The notes below the pieces were generated by a model. That model ran no database searches, had not been told where the DNA came from, and was given only the letters and a program-made list of their open reading frames with translations. From an uncultured Oscillospiraceae bacterium (GTDB taxonomy: Bacteria > Bacillota > Clostridia > Oscillospirales > Ruminococcaceae), in NCBI GenBank assembly GCA_947522735.1, contig CANNTZ010000004.1, forward strand, positions 15,589 through 79,588: DNA of 64,000 nucleotides, given 5' to 3'. The position numbers and the translations under genes were made by a program. Shown here piece by piece: positions 46,326-55,397 of this stretch (position 1 is the stretch's first letter; each line of letters begins with the position of its first letter).

Positions 46326-46354
46326 ATTATACTTTATCTTTGCCGCAATTGCAA
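46326..46354 (-). promoter_or_regulatory. Sigma-A promoter of the zinc-ribbon operon
   Basis: Minus strand TTGCAA (46354-46349), 17 bases, TATAAT (46331-46326). Confidence 0.78.
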
Positions 46355-46392
46355 TAGCGGCTGAAAAAAGCCGAAAAGCGGTTGCTCTGTTT

Positions 46393-46554
46393 GGAATAGT
46401 ACTTTTTTGGGAAATGATAAAGCGGACGCAAAAAAGTCCTATCCATCGGCAGGGGCTTTGGGATAGGACTTTTTAGAGATGATAAAAGTGACACAAAAAA
46501 ATCCTATCCTCTCGTTAAAAACATGTAAAATGCGGTCTCAAAAAAGTCCTATAT
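46393..46554 (+). repeat. Five copies of a 15-base motif in alternating orientation
   Basis: The motif GGATAGGACTTTTTT appears forward at 46393-46408 and 46461-46474, and as its complement AAAAAAGTCCTATCC at 46430-46444, 46495-46509 and 46540-46554 (one to three changes each). Neighbouring copies can pair as 1:2, 2:3 (14 perfect pairs) or 3:4, which are mutually exclusive. The block between copies 1 and 2 (ATGATAAAGCGGACGC) recurs between 3 and 4. It sits in a gap between divergent transcripts, where a plain terminator has no obvious role. Confidence 0.8.
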
Positions 46555-46745
46555 GTGAACAAGTTTTTACTATTGCATTTATTGGCCAGTTGTTATACAC
46601 TAAAAACATAAAATATAACACGCGGCGGACAGAAAGCCATTAAGTTGGCATCGTATTTGTGCTTATATGTTATACACATTATATACGAAAAAACAATGCA
46701 GCCTCCGCCTGCGCGGGTCGCTATAAATGAAAAGGGGTCGAATCA

Positions 46746-47705
46746 ATGTCGGAAAAAACGAAGTCTCCCGGAGGGAGGCTGACGGCGAGGGACAGCAGGG
46801 CGCTCGCGTTTAAAAAATACGTGCGCGACTATTGGCAGCTTTACGTGCTGGTGCTCCCGGCGGTCGTATTCATCGCGATATTTGCATATCAGCCGATGTA
46901 CGGCGCACAGATAGCGTTCCGCAATTATAATGTGCGCGACGGGATCTGGGGCAGTCAGTGGGTGGGGCTTGAGCACTTCAAGCGGTTCCTCACCTCCAGC
47001 AACCTCTGGCCGCTGCTGCGAAACACGCTTGGCATAAGCCTGTATTCGCTTGTTGCGGGCTTCCCGGCTCCTATAATACTGGCATTCATGCTCAACGAGC
47101 TGCGCTCCAACAAGCTGCGCAAGGTCATACAGATGATATCGTATGCGCCGTACTTCATCTCTACGGTTGCCGTGTGCGGACTCATCATCCTGTTTTTGCA
47201 GCGAGAGAGCGGCCTGCTCAACGTCATAAGGATGGCGTTCGGGAAGGAGGGCATCGACTTCATCTCGCAGCCCAAATACTTCAAGACAATTTACGTCATC
47301 TCCGGCATATGGCAGGGCCTCGGCTGGGGCACCATCATCTATCTCGCGGCGCTCTCGGGCGTTGATCCGCAGATAGTTGAGGCGTCGATCATCGACGGCG
47401 CGAGCCGCTTCCAGAAGATATGGTACATAGACGTTCCGAGCATCCTGCCGACGATAGTGATTCTGCTGATACTGAGCTGCGGCTCCATCCTCAGCGTCGG
47501 CGGAGACAAGATACTGCTGCTGCAAAACCAGCTCAACATGGAATCGTCCGACGTCATTGCGACCTACGTCTACCGTCTTGGCATTCAGGGTGCGCAGTTC
47601 AGCTATACCACGGCGATAGGACTGTTTAACTCGGTGGTCAATTTTGTGATGCTCACGGTGGTCAACTATTTCGCCAAGCAGCTCACCGGCTCGTCGCTGT
47701 GGTGA
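46746..47705 (+). CDS. Sugar ABC transporter permease, LplB type
   Basis: A 319-residue membrane permease with six spans of the LplB/AraP group. The EAA loop is DGASRFQKIWYIDVPSILPTIVILL, and the N-terminal YVLVLPAVVFIAIFAYQPMYGAQIAF is typical. With the next permease and the binding protein it imports complex carbohydrates in many gut Clostridia. No ATPase gene is present; such systems share an MsmX-type ATPase encoded elsewhere. AAGGGG lies 8 bases before the ATG. Confidence 0.92.
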   Translation: MSEKTKSPGGRLTARDSRALAFKKYVRDYWQLYVLVLPAVVFIAIFAYQPMYGAQIAFRNYNVRDGIWGSQWVGLEHFKRFLTSSNLWPLLRNTLGISLYSLVAGFPAPIILAFMLNELRSNKLRKVIQMISYAPYFISTVAVCGLIILFLQRESGLLNVIRMAFGKEGIDFISQPKYFKTIYVISGIWQGLGWGTIIYLAALSGVDPQIVEASIIDGASRFQKIWYIDVPSILPTIVILLILSCGSILSVGGDKILLLQNQLNMESSDVIATYVYRLGIQGAQFSYTTAIGLFNSVVNFVMLTVVNYFAKQLTGSSLW

Positions 47706-47742
47706 TGCGGCGCGGCAGATAAATCAGGTCAGGAGGATCGAA

Positions 47743-48654
47743 ATGGCGTCTCACAGAAGAACAATGTCCGACAGGACGTTCGACACGATAAACGTAATCC
47801 TATTGCTGCTCATAACGCTTGTCATCATATATCCGCTATACTTCACGGTAATAGCATCCTTCAGCGATCCGTATGCGGTTGCCAAGGGGCAGGTGGTGTT
47901 CGCAATCAAGGGCTTCACCATTGAGCCTTACGCGAACGTTTTCCGCAACGACGATATCTGGATAGGCTATAAGAACACGATAATTAACACTGTGCTGACC
48001 GTCGTCTATAACCTTATCGTCACAATTCCGGCGGCGTATGTCATGTCTCGAAAGGGGCTGAAGGGCAAGGGCGTCCTGATGGGCTATTTCGTGTTCACGA
48101 TGTACTTTGGCGGCGGGCTTATCCCGGGATATCTGCTCGTCAAGAACCTTGGGCTGATGAACACGCGCTGGGCGCTGATAATTCCGGCAGGCTTCAGCGT
48201 ATATAACATGATAATCGGGCGCACGTTCTTCATGTCCAACATGCCCGACGAGCTTTACGAGGCGGCGAAGATTGACGGGGCAAGCGAGTTTGGCATATTC
48301 TTCCGGATAGCGCTGCCGCTTGCCGGCGCGATAATCGCGGTGATTGCGCTCTATGTTGCGGTGGGGACATGGAACTCCTGGTTCAACGTGCTGCTGTATA
48401 TAACCAACAAGAAGCTATACACGCTGCAATATGTGCTGCGCGCGATACTGATACAGAATCAGGAGATGAACATCATCAACGTCAATAGCATGACCAACAC
48501 GGACATGATGGCGTCGCTGATGAGGCGAAAATATATGGCGGAGGGCATGAAGTATTCCATAATTTTCATTGCCAGCGTGCCGATGCTGATTGCGTATCCG
48601 TTTGTGCAGAAGTATTTTGTCAAGGGCGTCATGATCGGGGCGCTGAAGGGCTGA
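47743..48654 (+). CDS. Sugar ABC transporter permease, LplC type
   Basis: A 303-residue second permease, six spans, LplC/AraQ group. The EAA loop is DELYEAAKIDGASEFGIFFRIALPLAGAI. AGGAGG lies 7 bases before the ATG, 37 bases after the first permease. Heterodimer partner of the upstream gene. Confidence 0.92.
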   Translation: MASHRRTMSDRTFDTINVILLLLITLVIIYPLYFTVIASFSDPYAVAKGQVVFAIKGFTIEPYANVFRNDDIWIGYKNTIINTVLTVVYNLIVTIPAAYVMSRKGLKGKGVLMGYFVFTMYFGGGLIPGYLLVKNLGLMNTRWALIIPAGFSVYNMIIGRTFFMSNMPDELYEAAKIDGASEFGIFFRIALPLAGAIIAVIALYVAVGTWNSWFNVLLYITNKKLYTLQYVLRAILIQNQEMNIINVNSMTNTDMMASLMRRKYMAEGMKYSIIFIASVPMLIAYPFVQKYFVKGVMIGALKG

Positions 48655-48713
48655 GCGGACAAGGCTGACGCAAGCGGCGGATTTTTTCGGGCCTTGCCCG
48701 GGGATTGGTTCTT

Positions 48714-48736
48714 AACGGCGGCGAGGAGCCGCCGTT
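48714..48736 (+). other. Hairpin between permease and binding-protein genes
   Basis: AACGGCGGC pairs with GCCGCCGTT around GAGGA without a U run. Such stems often stabilise the 5' end of a highly expressed binding-protein mRNA or limit read-through, which would fit the larger need for the binding protein. Confidence 0.5.
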
Positions 48737-48771
48737 TGGATAAAATTTATTAAAAACGGAGGAACAGAACA

Positions 48772-50571
48772 ATGAAAAAACTGTTGGCTATCATCCTGGC
48801 AATCATTATGATAGCGGCATGCTTTGCGGGCTGCGCGGGCGACGGAAAAGACAGCTCCAAGCCCGATTCGAGCAAGGCGGACAGCTCCAAGCCGGACAAG
48901 AAGGACTCCGCTCCTGACGACGGCGAGCTCAAGGTCAGCATGGACGGCTCCCTCCCGCTCGTGCCCGAAAGGGTCAGCGATATGACCATGACGCTCTTGG
49001 TAGGACCAACCGACGACGACCCCAACGACATGTGGTTTTTCAAATATTATGCGGACATCACCAACGTTGAATGGCAGATAACTCCGGTTCTCCAAGCCGA
49101 CTGGGGCGAGAAGAAGGCCGTCATCATGGGCTCCGGAGACTATACCGACGTATTCTGGAGCAGAAGTCTCTTCACCACCGGCGAGATGCTCACCAACGGA
49201 ACTCACGGCGTGTTCCTCGATCTCTCCAAATATTACGACTACGCCCCGGATTACGTCAAGGCAATGGATCTGGTCGAGGGCTCATGGAACTATGTCACCA
49301 CTCCGGACGGCGCCAATTACTCTCTCGCGTATGTCAATCCGGCTAACTACTACGCCAATAATAGCGCCGAGCTATGGCTCCGCACCCAGCTTCTCAATGA
49401 CGCAGGCTACGACTTCTCCGATAAAGACTATATCATGACCCTTGACGAGCTGTATAACGTCCTCAAGGATCTTAAGGAAACCGGACTTGTTCCTCTGACC
49501 GGCAGAATAGACAATGGTAGCAGCGGACTGCGTATCGCGATGCTCAACGCCTTCGGCTTTGTTACCGACGGCAACAGCATCGGATTTATCGACGACAAGG
49601 TTGTGTTCATCCCCACCACCGACAGATATAGAGAATATCTGGTCTATATGAACAAGCTGTATTCCGAGGGCCTGCTCGATCAGGACTTCTACAGCCAGGA
49701 TGAGACCCAGCTCAAGGCCAAGACCTCCGAGGGCGGCGCAGCCGGTTGGATATACTCCGTTCCGTTCCTGATGGATCTTGAGCGCAACATGGAATACACC
49801 TGCTATGCCATAGCATACGACAGCAACAGCGACCCCGTCAAGAACATCGGCTCCAGCGTGCGCTACGGCTCGTTTGAGATCACCGACAGGTGCACGCGTC
49901 CCGAGCTTGCCATCGCCTGGGCGAACCTGTTCTATCAGCCCAAGCACGCGTTCAATATCATGTACGGCCCGACCATGACGAAGAATCAGGAGACCGGCGA
50001 GTATACCATGATCTCCGAGGGCGTCGCCGATTACGACAAGGGCTTTGAGGTCGCCGCACCGGCCATTCTTGACAAGGACGGCAACTACGCTGGCATTGAC
50101 ACCACCGTTTATTACGAAAAGTATGCCGATGAATACACCCTTTGGGATTGGTACGCAAAGAATAAGCCAGTCAACGGCGCTTATGACATCTCCCTTGGCG
50201 AGGGCTATATCTTCGGTCAGATCTGGCAGGGATATCCAAGCAACGCTGAAGAAACTCAGGTTCAGAACAAGGGGAGAATAGAGAGCGGAAACGAAGGAGA
50301 CGAGAACGAAGGCTGGTGGCGCTATAACAACCTGATGGTTGACGCAAAGTGGGCAAAGCCCGGCTATCCGACCGTTTACTTCACCGCAGAGCAGCAGGAG
50401 TGGCTGGACGCGAACGCCACCATCCTCAACGACTACGTATACCAGATGGAGGCCAAGTTCATCACCGGCGCCGCAAGCATCGATGCTGAATATGACAACT
50501 TCATCGCCGAGCTGAAAAAGATGGGCGCAGAGGACTATCAGAAGCTCTACGTAGAGGTTTATCCGGGCTGA
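48772..50571 (+). CDS. Extracellular solute-binding lipoprotein, LplA type
   Basis: A 599-residue lipoprotein. The signal peptide ends in a lipobox FAGC with lipidated Cys21, followed by a Ser/Lys/Asp-rich flexible spacer (to about residue 45) and a large type-1 solute-binding fold. Its length and features such as LVGPTDDDPNDMWFFKYYAD and NEGWWRYNNLMVDAKW are typical of LplA-like oligosaccharide-binding proteins. It captures sugar outside the cell for the two permeases. Expressed after a hairpin and separate GGAGG site. Sugar unknown. Confidence 0.92.
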   Translation: MKKLLAIILAIIMIAACFAGCAGDGKDSSKPDSSKADSSKPDKKDSAPDDGELKVSMDGSLPLVPERVSDMTMTLLVGPTDDDPNDMWFFKYYADITNVEWQITPVLQADWGEKKAVIMGSGDYTDVFWSRSLFTTGEMLTNGTHGVFLDLSKYYDYAPDYVKAMDLVEGSWNYVTTPDGANYSLAYVNPANYYANNSAELWLRTQLLNDAGYDFSDKDYIMTLDELYNVLKDLKETGLVPLTGRIDNGSSGLRIAMLNAFGFVTDGNSIGFIDDKVVFIPTTDRYREYLVYMNKLYSEGLLDQDFYSQDETQLKAKTSEGGAAGWIYSVPFLMDLERNMEYTCYAIAYDSNSDPVKNIGSSVRYGSFEITDRCTRPELAIAWANLFYQPKHAFNIMYGPTMTKNQETGEYTMISEGVADYDKGFEVAAPAILDKDGNYAGIDTTVYYEKYADEYTLWDWYAKNKPVNGAYDISLGEGYIFGQIWQGYPSNAEETQVQNKGRIESGNEGDENEGWWRYNNLMVDAKWAKPGYPTVYFTAEQQEWLDANATILNDYVYQMEAKFITGAASIDAEYDNFIAELKKMGAEDYQKLYVEVYPG

Positions 50572-50617
50572 TTTTGACGGCCACAGAGACAAGAATTAAA
50601 AACGCAACGACAAACGG

Positions 50618-50655
50618 GAGGGGAACCGCGCGAGCGGTTTCCCTCTTTTTCTTCT
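50618..50655 (+). terminator. Terminator after the sugar importer operon
   Basis: GAGGGGAACCGC pairs with GCGGTTTCCCTC around a four-base loop, followed by five U. Confidence 0.88.
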
Positions 50656-50712
50656 GCGTGCAAAAATGTGCGCCCCCGGCGCAGCCGTTTCATCGCACAC
50701 GGCGCAAGGGGC

Positions 50713-50741
50713 TGTACATTTTCCCGGATTTATAGTATTAT
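50713..50741 (+). promoter_or_regulatory. Probable promoter of the GT4 glycosyltransferase gene
   Basis: TGTACA (50713-50718), 17 bases, TATTAT (50736-50741). Both boxes are weak matches. Confidence 0.5.
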
Positions 50742-50784
50742 ATAAGCAGGAGCATATATAAAACAAAAAACGGAGGAAGCAGAA

Positions 50785-51933
50785 ATGAAAATCGCCCTGT
50801 GCTCGGATTCGTTCCTGCCGGTGATAGACGGCGTGGGACGCGTCGTGTACGAATACGCAAAGGGCCTCGCGGCGCGCGGCCACGAGTGCTATGTGATAAC
50901 GCCGTACCGTAACGCGGGCTATCGCGGCGGCAGCCCGTTCGAAATCGTGGATTTCATCAGCTTCGCCCTGCCCAGCGCACAGCAGTACCGCACCGGAATA
51001 GCAATGCTGGACAGCCATTACGCCGGGCGCGTCAGGGATATCGATTTCGACATCATCCATGCGCACACGCCGGGCTTCTCCGGAAGCGAGGCGATACGGC
51101 TTGCGGAAAAGCTCGGCAAGCCGCTTGTCGGAACGTTCCACTCCAAATATTACGACGACTTTTTGCGGATAACAAAAAGCGACGTCCTCGCGTCGCTTGG
51201 CGCGAAGTACGTCGCGAGATTCTATCAGGGGTGCGACGAGGTGTGGACGGTCAGCGGCTACGCTGCGGACGTGCTGCGCTCCTACGGCTACGAGGGAGAC
51301 GTGAGGATCGTGGTCAACGGCAGCGAGGTGCGCGCGCCAAGGCCGGAATACGAAAAACGCGCGCGAGAGGAGCTCGGGCTGGAGCCCGGCACGCCGGTGC
51401 TGCTTTATGTAGGGCAGATTGACCGGAAGAAAAACCTGAACAACGTGATTGTCGCGGCGGCGCTGTGCCGCAAAAGGGGCTATAGGTTCCGGCTGGTGCT
51501 GGCGGGAAAGGGACAGGATCGCGAGGAGCTTGAGACGCTTGCAGAAACAGTCGGGCTTGACGACGTGCTTTTCACCGGGCACATCATGGATGTGGATCTG
51601 CTGGACGGGCTGTACATGGCGGCGGAGCTGTTCCTGTTCCCGTCGATGTACGACACGGCGGGGCTTGTCATCCGCGAGGCAGCCGTGATGGGGACGCCGT
51701 CGGTGGTGTCGAAGGGCAGCGCGCCCGCCGAGTGCATCCGGGACGGCGAAAACGGCCTTGTCAGCGAAAACGACGCGGAGAGCCTTTCGCGCGCAATCTG
51801 CCGCTATCTGGATATGCCGGAGACGGAGCGCGCAAGAATCAGCGAGAACGCAAGAAGAACCGTCCCGGTCGCGTGGGAGAGCGTCTTTGACGGCGTCGAG
51901 GCGCATTACAGCCGTCTTGCGGCACGCACATAA
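50785..51933 (+). CDS. GT4 glycosyltransferase
   Basis: A 382-residue GT-B-fold retaining glycosyltransferase. N-domain: SDSFLPVIDGVGRVVYEYAKGL, IIHAHTPGF. C-domain: LLYVGQIDRKKNLNNV and the nucleotide-sugar site FLFPSMYDTAGLVIREAAVMGTPSVVS. The closest general type is mannosyl/glucosyl transferases that build glycolipids (such as diacylglycerol glucosyltransferase) or polysaccharide. GGAGGAAG precedes the ATG. Acts at the cytoplasmic membrane face; sugar and acceptor unknown. Confidence 0.9.
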   Translation: MKIALCSDSFLPVIDGVGRVVYEYAKGLAARGHECYVITPYRNAGYRGGSPFEIVDFISFALPSAQQYRTGIAMLDSHYAGRVRDIDFDIIHAHTPGFSGSEAIRLAEKLGKPLVGTFHSKYYDDFLRITKSDVLASLGAKYVARFYQGCDEVWTVSGYAADVLRSYGYEGDVRIVVNGSEVRAPRPEYEKRAREELGLEPGTPVLLYVGQIDRKKNLNNVIVAAALCRKRGYRFRLVLAGKGQDREELETLAETVGLDDVLFTGHIMDVDLLDGLYMAAELFLFPSMYDTAGLVIREAAVMGTPSVVSKGSAPAECIRDGENGLVSENDAESLSRAICRYLDMPETERARISENARRTVPVAWESVFDGVEAHYSRLAART

Positions 51934-51963
51934 GCTTGTGCGGCAAAAGCGGCTCTGACGGGA

Positions 51964-52782
51964 TCAGTCTCCCCGTGCGGGAGGGGTGAAGCGGCAGGAG
52001 CGCACGAATGCGCAGAAGCCGTCGAGGTCGCCGTTTGAGAGCGGCGCGCGGCAGAGCATACCAAACACGGCGGCGCTCTCCCAATCCACGTAGGCCGCCA
52101 GCGCTCCGCTGACCGGCGCGTGGCCGAAATCATCGGCGGATCCGCCCGGCGCGCAGCCGTTCATTTCGAGCGCGCCAAGCCCCAGCGGCGGCGCGGGGCT
52201 GTAGGAATATTCCACGCCGTGCATTTCGGCGGCAAGCGCAAGACAGCGTTCGCCGCCGTCGGACGCAAAGCGGTATACACGCATCGCTCCGCCGGAAAAG
52301 ACGTTCTGTATATCGAGCCGCAGCCCATTAGCTGATCCGGACAGCCGCCGCTCGTATTCGGCGCAGAGATTTTCCGGCAGCTCGCGCGGGAGCGGCAGGG
52401 CGTGCGTCACGTCAAATTCACATCCGAGAAGCGCGGAGGCGGTCTGGTCAAGATAGTCCGCGGGGGGAGTGAACGCGCGCAGTGGCAGTTGTCCGGCCTC
52501 GTCTCCGGCGTCGCTTTCAAGCAGCCCGCGTTTGATCTGGCGGAACGCTTCGCCGGTGTTGGCAAACATTTTTGTCAGCCCGTCCGGCGCCTCGGCCAGG
52601 ATACCGGCGGCAAAACGGCGCGCGGAAGCGTCGATATCGCCGGAGGTGCTCCAGCCACGCGGGATTACGGCAAGGGCCGCCGTCGCTCCGCCGCTGTCGG
52701 TGAAGCGCGAGCAGCGGCAACTGCACCTGAGATCGGGAATATTCATGGCACCCGCGGCAAATACGTCAGAATATGGCGTCAA
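51964..52782 (-). CDS. Protein of unknown function
   Basis: About 272 residues I do not recognise. It starts MTPYSDVFAAGAMNIPDL, has a cysteine-rich stretch CSCRCSRF near residue 22, and shows alternating soluble strands and helices, no membrane span and no signal peptide. The start is TTG 52782, with GAGG 8 bases upstream; the GTG at 52791 overlaps that site. A strong promoter (52822-52850) precedes it, divergent from the thrS promoter, so it is expressed. Nearby genes give no clue. Confidence 0.65.
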   Translation of the reverse strand: MTPYSDVFAAGAMNIPDLRCSCRCSRFTDSGGATAALAVIPRGWSTSGDIDASARRFAAGILAEAPDGLTKMFANTGEAFRQIKRGLLESDAGDEAGQLPLRAFTPPADYLDQTASALLGCEFDVTHALPLPRELPENLCAEYERRLSGSANGLRLDIQNVFSGGAMRVYRFASDGGERCLALAAEMHGVEYSYSPAPPLGLGALEMNGCAPGGSADDFGHAPVSGALAAYVDWESAAVFGMLCRAPLSNGDLDGFCAFVRSCRFTPPARGD

Positions 52783-52821
52783 GTCGATCACCTCGCAGGA
52801 TTATGTCGGTCTATATATAAA

Positions 52822-52850
52822 AGTATAACCCGGAAAAATGAGTACGTCAA
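52822..52850 (-). promoter_or_regulatory. Sigma-A promoter of the unknown gene
   Basis: Minus strand TTGACG (52850-52845), 17 bases, TATACT (52827-52822), back to back with the thrS promoter. Confidence 0.78.
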
Positions 52851-52871
52851 TTATACTAACGGCATAAATGC

Positions 52872-52900
52872 TTGACAAACCGGCGCTGCGGTGCTATAAT
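52872..52900 (+). promoter_or_regulatory. Sigma-A promoter of thrS
   Basis: TTGACA (52872-52877), 17 bases, TATAAT (52895-52900) with TGC before the -10 box: a full extended consensus. Confidence 0.9.
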
Positions 52901-52905
52901 TACGG

Positions 52906-53165
52906 TAATTCAGAATATTAAAAGGCTTGGAAAAGGACGCTGCCCGGAAAATGCCGCAGAGAGAGACCGCCATGGGCTGAAAACGGTCTTGGAGATATCC
53001 GGGATATGCCACCGCCTTGGAGCCGCCCACCGACAGGTAGGCTGGGACGGGTTCTCCCGTTACAGAGAAAACGAGCGACGGCGCGAGTGCGTCCGTAAGC
53101 AGGGTGGAACCGTGGAATACTGTTTGTATCCCACCCCTGATTCATTTCAGGGGCGGGATTTTCTG
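52906..53165 (+). promoter_or_regulatory. T-box riboswitch, threonine (ACC specifier)
   Basis: A complete T-box leader: Stem I with AGAGAGACCG, the specifier loop with ACC (53011-53013, Thr), the T-box GGGTGGAACCGTGG (53102-53115), and a terminator hairpin (GTATCCC-CCCCTG...CAGGGG-GGGAT, 53127-53165) followed by UUUUC. Uncharged tRNA-Thr(GGU) prevents termination and raises thrS expression. Confidence 0.93.
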
Positions 53166-53203
53166 TTTTATCTTGCCCCTCAGAAAAAAGGAGGAAAAAG
53201 CAA

Positions 53204-54964
53204 ATGTCCGAGGAAAACAATCAGTACACGTTTGAAAACGAGGAGTACCGCCACACCTATTGGCACACCTGCTCCCACGTTCTCGCTCAGGCGGTGAAGC
53301 GTCTGCATCCGGAGGTCAAGCTCGCCATCGGGCCCTCGATAGAGAACGGCTTCTATTACGATTTCGACGCGCCGTTCGCGTTCACGCCGGAGATCATGGA
53401 GGAGCTTGAGGCGGAGATGCGAAAGATATGCAAGGAGAAGCTGAAGCTTGAACGCTTCGAGCTGCCGCGCGCCGAGGCGCTCAAGCTCATGGAGGAAAAG
53501 GGCGAGCCGTATAAGGTCGAGCTCATCAACGACCTGCCGGAGGACGCGCACATTTCGTTCTACCGTCAGGGCGAATTTACCGACCTCTGCGCCGGTCCGC
53601 ACCTCGATTCCACCGGACGCATCAAGGGCAACGCCATCAAGCTGACCGCCTGCAACGCTGCCTATTGGCGAGGGGATTCCAACAGGGAGACGCTCCAGCG
53701 CATCTACGGCGTCGCCTATCCGAAGAAGGAGGAGCTTGACGAGTATCTCGCACGTGTCGAGGAGGCGAAAAAGCGCGACCACCGCAAGCTCGGCAAGGAG
53801 CTGGGATTGTTTATGCTCACCGAGGAGGGCCCCGGCTTTCCGTTCTTCCTGCCAAAGGGCATGGTGCTCAAAAACACGCTGATCGATTATTGGCGTCAGG
53901 TTCACAAGCGCTACGGATACGTCGAGATATCCACCCCGATAATCCTCAACCGCAAGCTCTGGGAGCGCTCCGGACACTGGGATCACTACAAGCAGAACAT
54001 GTACACCACCGTCATCGACGGCGAGGATTACGCGATAAAGCCGATGAACTGCCCGGGCGGCATGATGGTCTACGCAAGCGAGCCGCACTCCTATCGCGAC
54101 CTGCCGCTGCGCGTGGGAGAGCTGGGCATTGTCCACCGCCACGAGCTTTCCGGCGCGCTCCACGGGCTTTTCCGCGTCCGCTGCTTCACGCAGGACGACG
54201 CGCACATCTTCATGACGTGGGAGCAGATGAAGGACGAGATCAAGAACGTCGTCAAGCTGTTCGACGAGGTATATTCCACCTTTGGGCTGAGCTACACCAT
54301 CGAGCTGAGCACCATGCCGGACGACCACATCGGCGAAGAGAAGGATTGGCGCTTCGCCGAGGATACCCTTGGCGCCGCCATCACCGAGATGGGCAAGGAG
54401 TATATAATCAACGCCGGAGACGGCGCGTTCTACGGCCCGAAGCTTGATTTCCATCTTGCTGATTCGCTTGGAAGAACATGGCAGTGCGGCACCATACAGC
54501 TCGATATGCAGCTTCCCGAGCGCTTTGAGCTGGAATATACCGGCGAGGACGGTCAAAAGCACCGTCCGGTCATGATACACCGCGTCGTTCTCGGCTCCAT
54601 CGAGCGCTTTATCGGCGTTATCACCGAGCACTTTGCAGGCGCGTTCCCGACGTGGCTCAGCCCGGTTCAGGTCAAGGTTCTGCCTGTAACCGACCGCGCA
54701 AACGAGTACGCGAAGCTCGTCGCAGCGGAGCTGGACGGCAAGGGCTACCGCGTCGAGGTTGACGAGCGCAACGAAAAGATCGGCAAGAAGATCCGCGAGG
54801 CGCAGATGGAGAAGATACCGTACATGCTGGTTGTCGGAGACCGTGACGTGGAGGGCGGCACCGTCGCCGTGCGTCACAGAGCAGAGGGTGATCTCGGCAC
54901 GATGAGCCGCGACGGGTTTGCGGCGCTAATTAAAGAGGTTGTGGACGGCAAGGTTCGCAAATAA
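53204..54964 (+). CDS. thrS: Threonyl-tRNA synthetase
   Basis: A 586-residue class II synthetase that loads threonine on tRNA-Thr. The N-terminal TGS domain of long ThrS is absent, so the protein begins with the editing domain (HTCSHVLAQAVKRLHP, then CAGPHLDSTGRIK). The catalytic domain has motif 2, the zinc ligands Cys in MNCPGGMM and His in HRHELSGALHG, with GPKLDFHLADSLGRTWQCGTIQ. The anticodon-binding domain ends the protein. A TGS-less form of about this size is usual in some Clostridia. GGAGGAAAAAG precedes the ATG; the gene is controlled by the T-box before it. Confidence 0.96.
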   Translation: MSEENNQYTFENEEYRHTYWHTCSHVLAQAVKRLHPEVKLAIGPSIENGFYYDFDAPFAFTPEIMEELEAEMRKICKEKLKLERFELPRAEALKLMEEKGEPYKVELINDLPEDAHISFYRQGEFTDLCAGPHLDSTGRIKGNAIKLTACNAAYWRGDSNRETLQRIYGVAYPKKEELDEYLARVEEAKKRDHRKLGKELGLFMLTEEGPGFPFFLPKGMVLKNTLIDYWRQVHKRYGYVEISTPIILNRKLWERSGHWDHYKQNMYTTVIDGEDYAIKPMNCPGGMMVYASEPHSYRDLPLRVGELGIVHRHELSGALHGLFRVRCFTQDDAHIFMTWEQMKDEIKNVVKLFDEVYSTFGLSYTIELSTMPDDHIGEEKDWRFAEDTLGAAITEMGKEYIINAGDGAFYGPKLDFHLADSLGRTWQCGTIQLDMQLPERFELEYTGEDGQKHRPVMIHRVVLGSIERFIGVITEHFAGAFPTWLSPVQVKVLPVTDRANEYAKLVAAELDGKGYRVEVDERNEKIGKKIREAQMEKIPYMLVVGDRDVEGGTVAVRHRAEGDLGTMSRDGFAALIKEVVDGKVRK

Positions 54965-55020
54965 ACACGAAACCGGCCATGAGGCGGCGAAAATCAGCCG
55001 CAAGAGGTCCGATTAACTGA

Positions 55021-55083
55021 AAAAGGCTTGCGGAGGCGTCAAAACGACCGGACAGGCGTTTTTGAAGCTGCTGCAAGCCTTTT
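55021..55083. terminator. Bidirectional terminator after thrS
   Basis: AAAAGGCTTGC pairs with GCAAGCCTTTT across about 41 bases that hold a second small stem; A/U runs lie on both outer sides. It serves thrS and the convergent small membrane-protein gene. Confidence 0.75.
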
Positions 55084-55097
55084 GTGTTGCGGAGGGA

Positions 55098-55358
55098 TCA
55101 GCGCGCGCCGCGCTTGTAGATAACGTCGCACAGCAGCGCGGACGTCACCGCCGAGGCGAGGCATCCCGCACCGGACTCGATGGCGCCGCGGAATATCACC
55201 GTCGCGCCCATGTAATACGCCGGCATGAACGCCATAAGGTGCATCACGCACGCTATAAATATGTATCCGGCGAACAGCGCTATGCCGAGCTTTATCACCG
55301 CCAGCGAGTAGGGTATCAGCTTCGGCAGGTTCGCCAGAGCTCTTTTGAGCCGTTCCAT
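55098..55358 (-). CDS. Small membrane protein of unknown function
   Basis: An 86-residue protein with two or three membrane spans (LIPYSLAVIKLGIALFAGYIF, MHLMAFMPAYYMGATVIF, and a weaker third GCLASAVTSALLCDVIY) and charged ends (MERLKRAL, KRGAR). No family recognised. It has its own consensus promoter that overlaps the divergent one at 55421-55433. Confidence 0.6.
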   Translation of the reverse strand: MERLKRALANLPKLIPYSLAVIKLGIALFAGYIFIACVMHLMAFMPAYYMGATVIFRGAIESGAGCLASAVTSALLCDVIYKRGAR

Positions 55359-55397
55359 TTGTCCGTCACATCCTGAATATTATTGCGCCGCGATGGA

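Larger units (their letters stand above)
46277..46745. other. Divergent regulatory gap before the sugar importer
   Basis: 469 bases with no gene. It holds the zinc-ribbon promoter, the five-copy inverted motif, and two copies of GTTATACAC (46592-46600 and 46669-46677), 77 bases apart. A weak promoter, TTGTGC-17-TATATA near 46659-46687, could serve the importer operon; I am unsure of it. Confidence 0.5.

Noticed and set aside
53180..54877. A 565-codon open frame on the minus strand under thrS
   Set aside because: Antisense shadow of thrS; the hydrophobic pattern is a by-product of thrS codons.
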